Origin: TMP-86 sp964247385
Lineage (GTDB): Bacteria > Pseudomonadota > Gammaproteobacteria > Steroidobacterales > Steroidobacteraceae
DNA: 64,000 nt
NCBI GenBank assembly: GCA_964247385.1
Contig: CAXTUB010000002.1
Coordinates: forward strand, 62,001 to 126,000
Reading direction: 5' to 3'
Shown one piece after another: positions 50,276 through 58,832 of this stretch. The notes under the pieces are model-generated. The model searched no databases. It was not told where the DNA came from and saw only the letters and a list, made by a program, of their open reading frames with translations. Numbering within the stretch: position 1 is the first letter of the stretch; each line of letters opens with the position of its first letter. A program made the position numbers and the translations under genes.

Positions 50276-52098
50276 TTGGCTACCCGCGCTTCGCACGGCC
50301 TCGAAATACGATCCAACATGATGGCGAGGAGCACGATGGCAAAACCCGCTTCGAATCCCATCCCGACCTGCACGGTGTTGAGCGCGCGAACTACGGGCAC
50401 ACCGAGGCCGCCGGCGCCCACCAGCGCTGCGATCACGACCATCGACAAGCTCAGCATGATGCATTGGGTGACGCCCGCGAGAATCGAAGGCGCGGCGCTC
50501 GGCAGCTCCACTTTCCACAGGAGCTGTAAGCGTGTTGCGCCGAAGGCCTCGCCTGCTTCGAGAAGAGGCTTAGGAACTGAAGTGATGCCGAGGTGAGTCA
50601 TGCGAATCGGAGCGGGCAGGGCGAAGATGACGGTGGAGATGAGGCCGGGAACCACCCCCAGCCCGAACAGTACGAGCGTCGGAATGAGATAGACGAAGGT
50701 GGGGAGCGTCTGCATGAGATCCAGCACCGGTCGCAGAAACTCATAGAGCCGCGGGCGATGCGCTGCTGCGATTCCCAAGGGAATTCCAAGCACGGCCGAC
50801 ATGGCAGCGGCCACCAAGACGAGCGACAAAGTCTGCATCGTCGCGAGCCAATAACCCTGATTCATGATGAACAGAAGCGCCGCCGCGATGAAAATTGGCA
50901 GTGCGATGGAGCGGCGCAGGAACCAAGCGAGCGCGCACACCGCGGCGATCAACAGAGGCGAGGGCAGCGCGAGCAGCGCGCCATTCACCGCCGCCACACT
51001 GCGATGGATGGTTGCGGAAATGGCATCGAACGCCCACGTGCCGTGGTGTTTCACGTATTCGATGCCCGAGGCCACGCTATCACCCAAAGGAATTTTCTTC
51101 CGCTGCACCCAGGCTTCGAATGCGCTTCTTCCGCTGCCCGTCTCGGCGACGGCTGCGCTCGCGGCGAACTGGGAACCATCGAAACGATTCACGCCTTGCA
51201 GCCAGCCCGCCACGGTCTCCCGATGCCGATCGATCCACGCCGCCGCCGCAGCATCCGGCTGCTCGTGGCGATTCAGAATCGCATCCATCATCTCGCTCTC
51301 TCCTTCGAGCGAGAATTCGAGGCGGCTGAGGAGCCGGCCGACATTCGGACACGAACGTGAATAATTCGCGCGTGTGTTGGTATAAATGGTGGCGCCGCCG
51401 AAATTCGGGCCAAACACCGCATCGCCGCCCGATAGGTACTTGACGTTGAAACGCATGTTCATCGGATGCGGATTCCACGCGAGAAACACGATGGGCCGCT
51501 GAGTGCGGTAGGCGCGCTCGACTTCGGCGAGCATGCCTTGCTCGCTGGATTCGAGCAGTCGAAAGTCGCCCAATGAAAATTGGTTGGTCTTGATCATCTC
51601 GAGCACATGTCGATTGCCGTCATTGCCCGGCTCGATGCCGTATATGGTGTGGTCGAGCGGGCCCGAAAACTTGCGGATGTCGGCGAAGTCCTTCAGTCCT
51701 GCATCGAACAAATAGCTGGGCGCGGCGAGCGTGTACTTGGCCCCGGTGAGATTCGCTCGCACGATTTCGACCGAGCCGTCATCGATGTAGCGTTTGCGGT
51801 CCCCCTCTTGCGCCGGCATCCAGTTGCCCAGGAACACGTCGATGTCGCGGTTTTTCATCGAGGCATAGGTGACCGGCACGGAGAGCACCGTAATGGTGGG
51901 CTCGTATCCCAAACGCCGGAGAAGCTCCGCGGCGATGGCGGTGGTCGATGTGACGTCGGTCCAGCCGATGTCGGAAAAGCGTACCGCCTTGCATTGCGCG
52001 GGTTCGGCGGCGTGCGCTCGGATCGAGACCGACCCGAGGAACGCGACCCACGCGAGGCCCGCGGCCATACCGAGGAAGCGCCTCAGTCGTATTTGCAT
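50272..52098 (-). CDS. Choline/betaine ABC transporter: substrate-binding protein fused to permease
   Basis: 608 residues with two parts. A signal peptide (to about residue 30) and a ChoX/ProX-like binding domain (about 35-310; FSDIGWTDVTSTTAIAAELL, FLGNWMPAQEGDR, FLAWNPHPMN) carry aromatic residues suited to a quaternary amine. A linker leads into a ProW-like permease of about six helices (about 365-605) with the ATPase-contact EAA-type loop (EAGEAFGATRLQLLWKVELP). The N-terminal domain would sit in the periplasm. Such fusions occur in OpuA-type systems, usually with the opposite domain order; here the binding domain is N-terminal. Divergent from betB. Confidence 0.88.
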   Translation of the reverse strand: MQIRLRRFLGMAAGLAWVAFLGSVSIRAHAAEPAQCKAVRFSDIGWTDVTSTTAIAAELLRRLGYEPTITVLSVPVTYASMKNRDIDVFLGNWMPAQEGDRKRYIDDGSVEIVRANLTGAKYTLAAPSYLFDAGLKDFADIRKFSGPLDHTIYGIEPGNDGNRHVLEMIKTNQFSLGDFRLLESSEQGMLAEVERAYRTQRPIVFLAWNPHPMNMRFNVKYLSGGDAVFGPNFGGATIYTNTRANYSRSCPNVGRLLSRLEFSLEGESEMMDAILNRHEQPDAAAAAWIDRHRETVAGWLQGVNRFDGSQFAASAAVAETGSGRSAFEAWVQRKKIPLGDSVASGIEYVKHHGTWAFDAISATIHRSVAAVNGALLALPSPLLIAAVCALAWFLRRSIALPIFIAAALLFIMNQGYWLATMQTLSLVLVAAAMSAVLGIPLGIAAAHRPRLYEFLRPVLDLMQTLPTFVYLIPTLVLFGLGVVPGLISTVIFALPAPIRMTHLGITSVPKPLLEAGEAFGATRLQLLWKVELPSAAPSILAGVTQCIMLSLSMVVIAALVGAGGLGVPVVRALNTVQVGMGFEAGFAIVLLAIMLDRISRPCEARVAK

Positions 52099-52193
52099 CG
52101 CACCGTGGCTTGCAGCACAATTTGTCGGGACACGATACTAAAATCTAGCATGTTCTCAGCGCGGCGCGTCCGCAACATCATGGAAATCGTGCC

Positions 52194-53642
52194 GTGAGCG
52201 GAGCTGCGAAAATCTCTGCTGCGCAAGCAGCCGCGCGGCGCGACCTGGTCGCCAAGAACCCAGCGACCGGCGAGACGCTGGCCACATTCGGCGTGGCCAC
52301 TGCCGAGCAGATCGATGTGGCGGTGGAGCGAGCGCAGCGGGCGCAGGCCTCTTGGGCACGCACGCCCGGGGCTGCACGCGCGCGCATCTTGCAGCGCGCC
52401 GCTGAAATTCTCCGGCGCCGCAACGATGAGCTGGCCGAATGCGAGACCCGCAACACCGGCAAGCCCATTCAAGAAACCCGCCTGGTCGATGTGGCTTCAG
52501 GCGCCGAGTGCTGCGAATATTTCGCCGCCGTCGCACAGACTTTGGGCGGCGAGCAGATCGATCTCGGACCGCATGCCTTCGGCTACACGCGGCGCGAGCC
52601 GCTGGGGGTCGTCGCAGGCATTGGAGCTTGGAACTATCCATTGCAAATTGCCTGCTGGAAATCCGCACCCGCGTTGGCGTGCGGCAATGCCGTGCTGTTC
52701 AAGCCTTCGGAGCTCACGCCGGTGACCGCCGGAAAGCTCGCGGAAGTCTATGCCGAGGCCGGCCTGCCCCCGGATCTATTTCAGGTAATCCAAGGTTTCG
52801 CAGACACGGGGCGTGCGCTGGTGCGGCACCCGGGCATTCGCAAAGTCTCGCTGACGGGTGAGGCGTCGACGGGGCGCGCCGTCATGGCCGAGGCGGCGGA
52901 CACGCTCAAGCATGTGACGCTCGAGCTTGGCGGAAAATCTCCGCTGATTATTTTCGACGACGCGCGGCTGGACGACGCCGTCAGCGCAGCGCTGCTTGCG
53001 AATTTTTATTCATCGGGGCAGATTTGCTCGAACGGCACGCGCGTCTTCGTGCACGAGCGCATTCATGAGGTCTTCATGCGCAAGTTGTGCGACCGCACCG
53101 CGCGCATACGCCTGGGCGATCCACTGGATCCTGCCACGCAGATGGGCCCGCTCATCTCCGCCGAGCAGTTCCACAAGGTGATGCGCTATATCGAGCTTGG
53201 CGTGTCCGAAGGTGCGCGACTCGCCGCGGGCGGCCAGCGCGAAACTCGGGGCGCGTGTCAGCGCGCATACTTCGTGCGGCCCACGGTGTTCGATGCGTGC
53301 CGCGACGGCATGACCATCGTGCGCGAGGAAATTTTCGGGCCCGTGATGGCAGTGCTCACGTTCGATGACGAAATCGAGGTTGTGCGCCGCGCCAACGCGA
53401 CCGAGTTCGGATTGTCCGCGGGCGTTTTCACGCAAGACATCACGCGCGCGCATCGGGTGATCGGAGCGCTCGAGGCGGGCACCTGCTGGATCAATCACTA
53501 CAACGTGACTCCGGTCGAGTTGCCTTTCGGCGGTATGAAACGATCAGGGCTCGGGCGCGAAAACGGCCGCGCCGCCGTCGAGCACTACACTCAAGTCAAG
53601 AGCGTGTACGTGGGGTTGGGCCCCGTCGAAGCGCCATACTGA
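52194..53642 (+). CDS. betB: Betaine aldehyde dehydrogenase
   Basis: NAD(P)-dependent oxidation of betaine aldehyde to glycine betaine. The aldehyde dehydrogenase fold is complete: IGAWNYPLQIACWKSAPAL, the catalytic Glu in TLELGGKSP and Cys in SSGQICSNGTR, then EEIFGPVM and the terminal PFGGMKRSGLGREN. 482 residues. The GTG at 52194 is the start that fits family length. Followed after 5 bases by betA, and divergent from the choline/betaine transporter, so uptake and oxidation form one functional unit. No betI-like repressor is nearby. Confidence 0.92.
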   Translation: MSGAAKISAAQAAARRDLVAKNPATGETLATFGVATAEQIDVAVERAQRAQASWARTPGAARARILQRAAEILRRRNDELAECETRNTGKPIQETRLVDVASGAECCEYFAAVAQTLGGEQIDLGPHAFGYTRREPLGVVAGIGAWNYPLQIACWKSAPALACGNAVLFKPSELTPVTAGKLAEVYAEAGLPPDLFQVIQGFADTGRALVRHPGIRKVSLTGEASTGRAVMAEAADTLKHVTLELGGKSPLIIFDDARLDDAVSAALLANFYSSGQICSNGTRVFVHERIHEVFMRKLCDRTARIRLGDPLDPATQMGPLISAEQFHKVMRYIELGVSEGARLAAGGQRETRGACQRAYFVRPTVFDACRDGMTIVREEIFGPVMAVLTFDDEIEVVRRANATEFGLSAGVFTQDITRAHRVIGALEAGTCWINHYNVTPVELPFGGMKRSGLGRENGRAAVEHYTQVKSVYVGLGPVEAPY

Positions 53643-53647
53643 CCCGC

Positions 53648-55312
53648 TTGCCGGCCAGCGAAGCTTTCGACTACATCGTCGTCGGCGCAGGGTCCGCCGG
53701 CTGCGTGCTCGCGAATCGTCTCAGCGCCTCGGGCAAGCATCGAGTCCTGCTGCTCGAGTACGGCGGATCGGATCGCTCCATCTGGATCCAGATGCCCTCC
53801 GCGCTGTCCATTCCAATGAACCGGCCCGAGTTCAATTGGTTTTTCTACACCGATCCCGAGCCTCATTTGAATTCGCGGTGCATGCACACGCCGCGCGGCA
53901 AGGTGTTGGGCGGCTCGTCATCCATCAATGGGCTCGTCTACATTCGAGGCAACGCGCAGGATTTCGATCGATGGGAGCACGAAGGCGCCCGTGGCTGGAG
54001 CTATGCGCACGTGCTGCCGTACTTTCGGCGCGCCGAGACCCGCCTCGAGGGCGGGGATGAGTACCGCGGCGATTCGGGCCCGCTGTTCACGACGTATGGC
54101 TCGCTCGAAAATCCTTTGCACGCCGTATGGCTCGAGGCCGCCGTGCAAGCGGGATATGAGCGCACTGCCGATGTGAATGGCTTTCGGCAGGAAGGATTCG
54201 GCCGCATGGACATGACGGTGAACGGCGGGCGTCGCGCGAGCGCGGCGAACGCGTACTTGCGTCCCGCGATGCGCCGCAAGAATCTCATCGTACGGCAACA
54301 CGCGCTGGTGACGCGCATCGAGTTCGACGGTCATCGTGCAATCGGGGTGCGCTACGTTCGAGGCGGTGCGGAGCACAGCGTGCGGGCAAGCGCCGAAGTC
54401 ATCGTGAGCGCGGGCTCGATCAAGTCACCGCAATTGTTGAAGCTCTCCGGCATCGGCCCGGCGCGGGAATTGCGTGAGCTCAAGATTCCCGTCGTCAAAC
54501 ATCTGGCGGGCGTGGGCGAAAATCTACAGGATCATTTGGAATTCTATTTTCAAGTGGCGTGCACCCGGCCCGTCACACTGTACTCATCGCTCAACCCCTG
54601 GAGCCGGGCGCTCATCGGCATGCGCTGGCTGTTGTTCAAGTCGGGGCTCGGCGCCACCAATCATTTTGAGACCTGCGGATTCATTCGCAGCGCCGCCGGC
54701 ATACCGTATCCCGATATTCAATATCATTTTTTGCCCATGGCCGTGGCCTATGACGGCAGCACGCTCGCCAGCGAGCACGGCTTTCAGGCACACGTGGGAC
54801 CCATGCGCTCGAAATCACGCGGCTGGGTGCGTCTTGCATCGGCCGACCCGCGGGATAAACCTCGCATCCTCTTCAATTACATGAGTCATGCAGACGACTG
54901 GACGGAGATGCGCGCGTGCGTTCGATTGACACGCGAGCTGTTCGCCCAGCCGGCGTTCGAGCCTTTCCGCGGGCGCGAGATTCAACCAGGAATGGATGTG
55001 CAGTCCGATGAGGCCATCGATGCGTTCATTCGCGCCAAGGTGGAGAGCGCATACCACCCTTCCTGCACATGCAAGATGGGGGCGGCGGACGACCCCTTGG
55101 CGGTGGTGGATGCCGAAGCGCGCGTGCTTGGCGTCGAGCGTCTGCGCGTGGTCGATTCTTCCATCATGCCGTCGATCACCAACGGCAACCTGAATGCGCC
55201 CGCTCTCATGATCGCAGAGAAAGCGGCCGATCACATTCTAGGAGGGCCATTGCTCGCGCCCTCGCAGGCGCCTTTTTATCGAGCGCCGAACTGGCGCACG
55301 CAGCAACGCTGA
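53648..55312 (+). CDS. betA: Choline dehydrogenase (GMC oxidoreductase)
   Basis: Membrane-associated FAD enzyme that oxidises choline to betaine aldehyde. FAD motif VVGAGSAGCVLANRLSASG at about residues 11-29, GMC signature 1 PRGKVLGGSSSINGLVYIRG and the active-site region YHPSCTCKMG, typical of BetA, followed by the terminal SIMPSITNGNLNAPALMIAEK. 554 residues, complete. Electrons probably enter the quinone pool, which is shared with the photosynthetic chain. Cotranscribed with betB. Confidence 0.93.
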   Translation: MPASEAFDYIVVGAGSAGCVLANRLSASGKHRVLLLEYGGSDRSIWIQMPSALSIPMNRPEFNWFFYTDPEPHLNSRCMHTPRGKVLGGSSSINGLVYIRGNAQDFDRWEHEGARGWSYAHVLPYFRRAETRLEGGDEYRGDSGPLFTTYGSLENPLHAVWLEAAVQAGYERTADVNGFRQEGFGRMDMTVNGGRRASAANAYLRPAMRRKNLIVRQHALVTRIEFDGHRAIGVRYVRGGAEHSVRASAEVIVSAGSIKSPQLLKLSGIGPARELRELKIPVVKHLAGVGENLQDHLEFYFQVACTRPVTLYSSLNPWSRALIGMRWLLFKSGLGATNHFETCGFIRSAAGIPYPDIQYHFLPMAVAYDGSTLASEHGFQAHVGPMRSKSRGWVRLASADPRDKPRILFNYMSHADDWTEMRACVRLTRELFAQPAFEPFRGREIQPGMDVQSDEAIDAFIRAKVESAYHPSCTCKMGAADDPLAVVDAEARVLGVERLRVVDSSIMPSITNGNLNAPALMIAEKAADHILGGPLLAPSQAPFYRAPNWRTQQR

Positions 55313-55340
55313 CTTTCGAAGGCGTCTTGCGCGCCGCGCA

Positions 55341-55850
55341 TCACCAATAGCGCGGATACGACGTACCGGGTCTGGAATTGTTGAAGACGAGCGCAATGAG
55401 CACCAGCGCCGCGGCGCCGGCGAGCGTGGGCAGCCACAAGAAGCTCCAACCCGGATGGGAGAGCATGACGATGATGGGATTCGAGCCCGCGGGCGGATGC
55501 AATGTGCGCGTCCAATGCATGGCGCCGATGGCAAGACTGACGGCAAGGGCCATGGACCACCACGATGCACCACAGACACTCAATGCGGCGAGCCCGATGG
55601 CGCTCGCGATGAAATGTCCACAGATGACATTGCGCGGCTGCGAGAAGGGGCTATCGGGCAAACTGAAAATGAGGGTGCTGCTGGCGCCGAACGAGCCGAT
55701 CACCAAGGGCAGGGCGGTGGCGGATGTGAGCCACGCGATGATCGCGATGGCGATGGCCGCTCCCGCACATCCAAGCGCGATCTGCGAATTGGAAAGGCGC
55801 GGCGGAAGCGCTGCACCGCCGCGCAGCCGCTGCGCGAGCCTCGCGCTCAC
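55341..55850 (-). CDS. HPP-family integral membrane protein
   Basis: 169 residues, about five hydrophobic helices, with the family motif (TRTLHPPAGSNPIIVMLS) and a GSFGASSTLIFSLPDSPFSQ stretch. HPP proteins are poorly understood; a plastid relative transports nitrite. It ends 28 bases beyond the convergent betA and starts immediately (ATG at 55850) after the TonB-receptor stop at 55851, so the two minus-strand genes are likely cotranscribed. No direct link with betaine metabolism is evident. Confidence 0.85.
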   Translation of the reverse strand: MSARLAQRLRGGAALPPRLSNSQIALGCAGAAIAIAIIAWLTSATALPLVIGSFGASSTLIFSLPDSPFSQPRNVICGHFIASAIGLAALSVCGASWWSMALAVSLAIGAMHWTRTLHPPAGSNPIIVMLSHPGWSFLWLPTLAGAAALVLIALVFNNSRPGTSYPRYW

Positions 55851-58145
55851 TTAGTGCGCGGCGCCAAAGCGATAGGTCGCCGATACGCCCCACGTGCGTG
55901 GCTTGGCGTACACACCCGCAACCACGCCGGCAAACAACGAGCTGTCGAAGGCATACACGCGATACTTGCGCTCGAACATGTTGTTCACGAAACCCGCGAA
56001 TTCCCAGTGTCCGCCGCCGGGCTCGAAGCCGATGCGTGAATCGGCCACGAAATACGAGCCCTCGCGCTCCACCGGCGCGCAGAGTACGGTGAAGCAAAAC
56101 TGATCCGAATACAGTCCGTTGACTTGCACGGAGGCCGTGCCGCCGGCGAGCGGATGCTCATAGCGCGCAAGCGCATTGCCAGAAAATTTCGGCGTCTGCG
56201 GCATGTCGTGATTCACCACGGTGCTGCCATCAGGCAGCAGGACGTTCTTCACCGTGGAATTCAGATAAGACCCGCCCACCTGCAAGGTCACGCCGTCCAG
56301 GGGCTGCGAATTGAGCTCGACCTCGAGTCCCGCTTCATGCGCGTCCAAATTGAAGATGCTTTGCACGGTGCCGACTTGAGCGAATGCCTGGTAGTTATTG
56401 TAGTCGTAATAAAAAGCGCTCGCGTTCAGTGTCGTGCGATCGGTCAACGTGCTCTTCACGCCCAACTCATACGCATTGAGCTTTTCCGGCTTGAATGGGA
56501 TGCTGTCTAGGAATGGAACCGCGTTCACATCATAGGGCGTCCCGGTTGAAAACGTGAAGCCGCCGCTCTTGCTGCCGCGGTTGTAGCTGCCGTAGAGCAG
56601 CACGTTGTCGACGGGCTTGAAATCGAGCTCCAAGCGCGCCGTCACGCCATTGAATTTCTTGATGGCATCTGACGGGGTTTGCGCGGAACCGTCGGGAAAA
56701 ATCTGATTTCGATTGAAAATGATGGTCACGGGCCCGGTGAGCCCAGGTGCATCGGGCGCCTCGGCGAAATATGCGCCCTCGCGTTTGTCATGCCAGTAGC
56801 GCACGCCCGTGATGAGCTTGAACCGCTCGGCGAGCGCCCATTCATCCTGTGCAAAGATCGCGTACGACTTGGTGTCTTGAGACGACGACTCCGTCGGATC
56901 GTACCCAACAAACGGATCTGCGAATTTGCCCGTATAGTCGCCGCTGACGCGCATGCCGTACAAGCCGGTCGTGAGCTGATGCGGACCGAACTGCATGCTG
57001 GCGCGGAACTCCTGCGAGAGCTGATCGAGCTTGCTGCCCTGATAGAACAGCACGCCGTCCTCGGGCGAGGCATCACCGCCCTCAAGATAAAACTTCTCCG
57101 AATGCTGATAATCGGTAATCGAGACGAAGCTCACCTCACCCAGGGTCCAGTCGACATGCAGCTGCGAGCCGAAGATTTTGCGATCGACGTACGAGGCTTG
57201 AGTTTCGGCGCTCGCCCACGGATCGCCGCCGAAGCTCGGCGTGATGCGGGGGTTCAAATACCCCGTGCCGGTTTCGCCAGGATTGGTTCCGTACAGCTCG
57301 CATTCCTGAGTGGGTTGAGTGAACTCTCCCTGGAATTGCCCGTTCGGACACGCCGGCGCCACGGAATACAGCCCCGCTTGGCGCTCTCGATCGGCGCGCA
57401 GGAAGCGGAAGATGCCCTGCACATTGACGAGGTCCGTGGGTTGCCAGGCCAGAATGCCCCGCAGCGCATAGTGGTCATTGGCGCCGCGGTCCGGCTGCCC
57501 CGGAATGATGGACTTGATGTAGCCCGTGTCGCGGTCGCGAATGGCAGCGAGCCGGCCTTGTAAATTTTCAGTAAGCGGGCCGGACACCGCGCCTTCATAG
57601 ATTTGCTGGTCATACCGGCCGTACGTCGCGGTCGCGTAGCCTTCGAATTCTTTGGTGGGCTTGTTGGAAATGAATTGCAGCGCACCGCCCGTGGCATTGC
57701 GGCCAAACAACGTGCCTTGCGGACCGCGCAGCACTTCGACACGCGCCAGATCGAACACGGGAAAGCTCGCGAGATTGATGGAGCTCGAGTAACTGTCGTC
57801 TTGATAGACGGCGACGGGCGGCTCTTTCTCATCGCCGTAATCGTTTTGCGAAACGCCGCGGATGTTGAACACCACTTGCGACGACGAATACGCATTCATC
57901 CGTAAGTTGGGCACGGCCTTGGTGATGTCGGTCGCTTCCGTGATGTCCAAATCCTTCAGCGATTCGCTTCCCAGCGCCGTGACCGAGATGCCCACGTCTT
58001 GTAGACGCTGCTCGCGGCGTTGCGCCGTGACGATGATGGCGTCGAAAGTTTCCGGCTCATCCGCCGCAATGGCCGGCAGCGGCGCCAACGGCACCGCTCC
58101 CGCCACGGCGCCGAGCAGCGCCGGAATGAATGAACTGTTTCGCAT
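55851..58145 (-). CDS. TonB-dependent outer-membrane receptor
   Basis: 764 residues: signal peptide (about 1-28), TonB-box region (FDAIIVTAQRREQRLQDVGI), plug domain (about 40-165; VEVLRGPQGTLFGRNATGGA) and a 22-strand beta-barrel ending in an aromatic-rich strand (TWGVSATYRFGAAH). It resembles the large receptor families of Sphingomonas, Caulobacter and Steroidobacter, whose ligands are often unknown. The receptor may import a siderophore, B12 or an organic nutrient; substrate cannot be told from sequence. Located just downstream of the sox genes on the same strand, separated by a 132-base gap with a palindrome. Confidence 0.9.
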   Translation of the reverse strand: MRNSSFIPALLGAVAGAVPLAPLPAIAADEPETFDAIIVTAQRREQRLQDVGISVTALGSESLKDLDITEATDITKAVPNLRMNAYSSSQVVFNIRGVSQNDYGDEKEPPVAVYQDDSYSSSINLASFPVFDLARVEVLRGPQGTLFGRNATGGALQFISNKPTKEFEGYATATYGRYDQQIYEGAVSGPLTENLQGRLAAIRDRDTGYIKSIIPGQPDRGANDHYALRGILAWQPTDLVNVQGIFRFLRADRERQAGLYSVAPACPNGQFQGEFTQPTQECELYGTNPGETGTGYLNPRITPSFGGDPWASAETQASYVDRKIFGSQLHVDWTLGEVSFVSITDYQHSEKFYLEGGDASPEDGVLFYQGSKLDQLSQEFRASMQFGPHQLTTGLYGMRVSGDYTGKFADPFVGYDPTESSSQDTKSYAIFAQDEWALAERFKLITGVRYWHDKREGAYFAEAPDAPGLTGPVTIIFNRNQIFPDGSAQTPSDAIKKFNGVTARLELDFKPVDNVLLYGSYNRGSKSGGFTFSTGTPYDVNAVPFLDSIPFKPEKLNAYELGVKSTLTDRTTLNASAFYYDYNNYQAFAQVGTVQSIFNLDAHEAGLEVELNSQPLDGVTLQVGGSYLNSTVKNVLLPDGSTVVNHDMPQTPKFSGNALARYEHPLAGGTASVQVNGLYSDQFCFTVLCAPVEREGSYFVADSRIGFEPGGGHWEFAGFVNNMFERKYRVYAFDSSLFAGVVAGVYAKPRTWGVSATYRFGAAH

Positions 58146-58240
58146 GATTCCCCTCGAGCGGGCGCTGCCGCCGCTGTTTTAAGCCATCTTCGCACCACGC
58201 CACGAAAGGACGCAACTGCAACCCGTTTTCACTCACCGTG

Positions 58241-58259
58241 GATCCATGTCTCATGGATC
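58241..58259. repeat. Palindrome GATCCATG-TCT-CATGGATC between soxG and the TonB receptor
   Basis: Perfect 8-bp arms around a 3-base centre in the 132-base gap that separates the soxG stop from the receptor start. It could form an RNA hairpin at the 3' end of the sox message or be an operator for the receptor gene. No U-run follows on the minus strand, which argues against a simple terminator. Confidence 0.6.
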
Positions 58260-58277
58260 GACCGCATGATCTGCCCG

Positions 58278-58832
58278 TCAGGCGTTGCGTGCAATCTCCT
58301 GCAGCAACTCGGCCACGTAGGGCACGAAGGAGTTCCACACCTCGATTTGAAACACATCGGCACGCGTTCTCCATAGAACGATTTCGGCCTTTGCAAAGGC
58401 GGTCCGTGCGCACATGCCCACCGAAAATTCTCTGAAATGTAAATCGAGCGCGCACGCGCCGCTCAGAATGTCCTCGGCGCGCGCTCCCGACAACTCGAAG
58501 GTGGATTGGCGGTGCGACACGTCGACCCAAGAGTGCGGCGAGCCCAGTGTCGGTGGTACGAGCGCATCGTGTGCGAGCAGCAGGAACTCGTCCGGCCCGA
58601 GCCATAGAGCAGAATGCGCGCCGATGCTGACCGCGTGCTTCGCCGGCGGCAGCTTCAGCGGCCATTGCGCGCTCAATTCCCGTTGCGCCGCTTCTTCACC
58701 CTGGAAAACAGCGCGCGCGCGGATACCCGCAACACGCTGCCAAGGCGGCTCGGAGGCTGCGCGCTGATGCTCCGGCTCGTCCGAATGGCTCGGGCCAGGC
58801 TCACGCATCCGCGACGTCGCTTTCGAGCTCAC
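58278..58832 (-). CDS. soxG: Sarcosine oxidase gamma subunit
   Basis: Smallest GcvT-like subunit of heterotetrameric sarcosine oxidase, 184 residues. Recognisable features are the central LWLGPDEFLLLAH, VDVSHRQSTFELSGARAEDIL and GACALDLHFREF blocks, which form half of the folate-handling interface. GTG start at 58832 overlapping the soxA stop (GTGA). The N-terminal about 30 residues (SHSDEPEHQRAASEPP) are polar and variable. Last gene of the soxBDAG run. Confidence 0.88.
   Translation of the reverse strand: MSSKATSRMREPGPSHSDEPEHQRAASEPPWQRVAGIRARAVFQGEEAAQRELSAQWPLKLPPAKHAVSIGAHSALWLGPDEFLLLAHDALVPPTLGSPHSWVDVSHRQSTFELSGARAEDILSGACALDLHFREFSVGMCARTAFAKAEIVLWRTRADVFQIEVWNSFVPYVAELLQEIARNA

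Noticed and set aside
52100..52193. Divergent promoter and BetI-type operator between the transporter and betB
   Set aside because: A TAAAAT hexamer at 52139-52144 is present but no matching -35 or clear dyad was found, so no site is listed.
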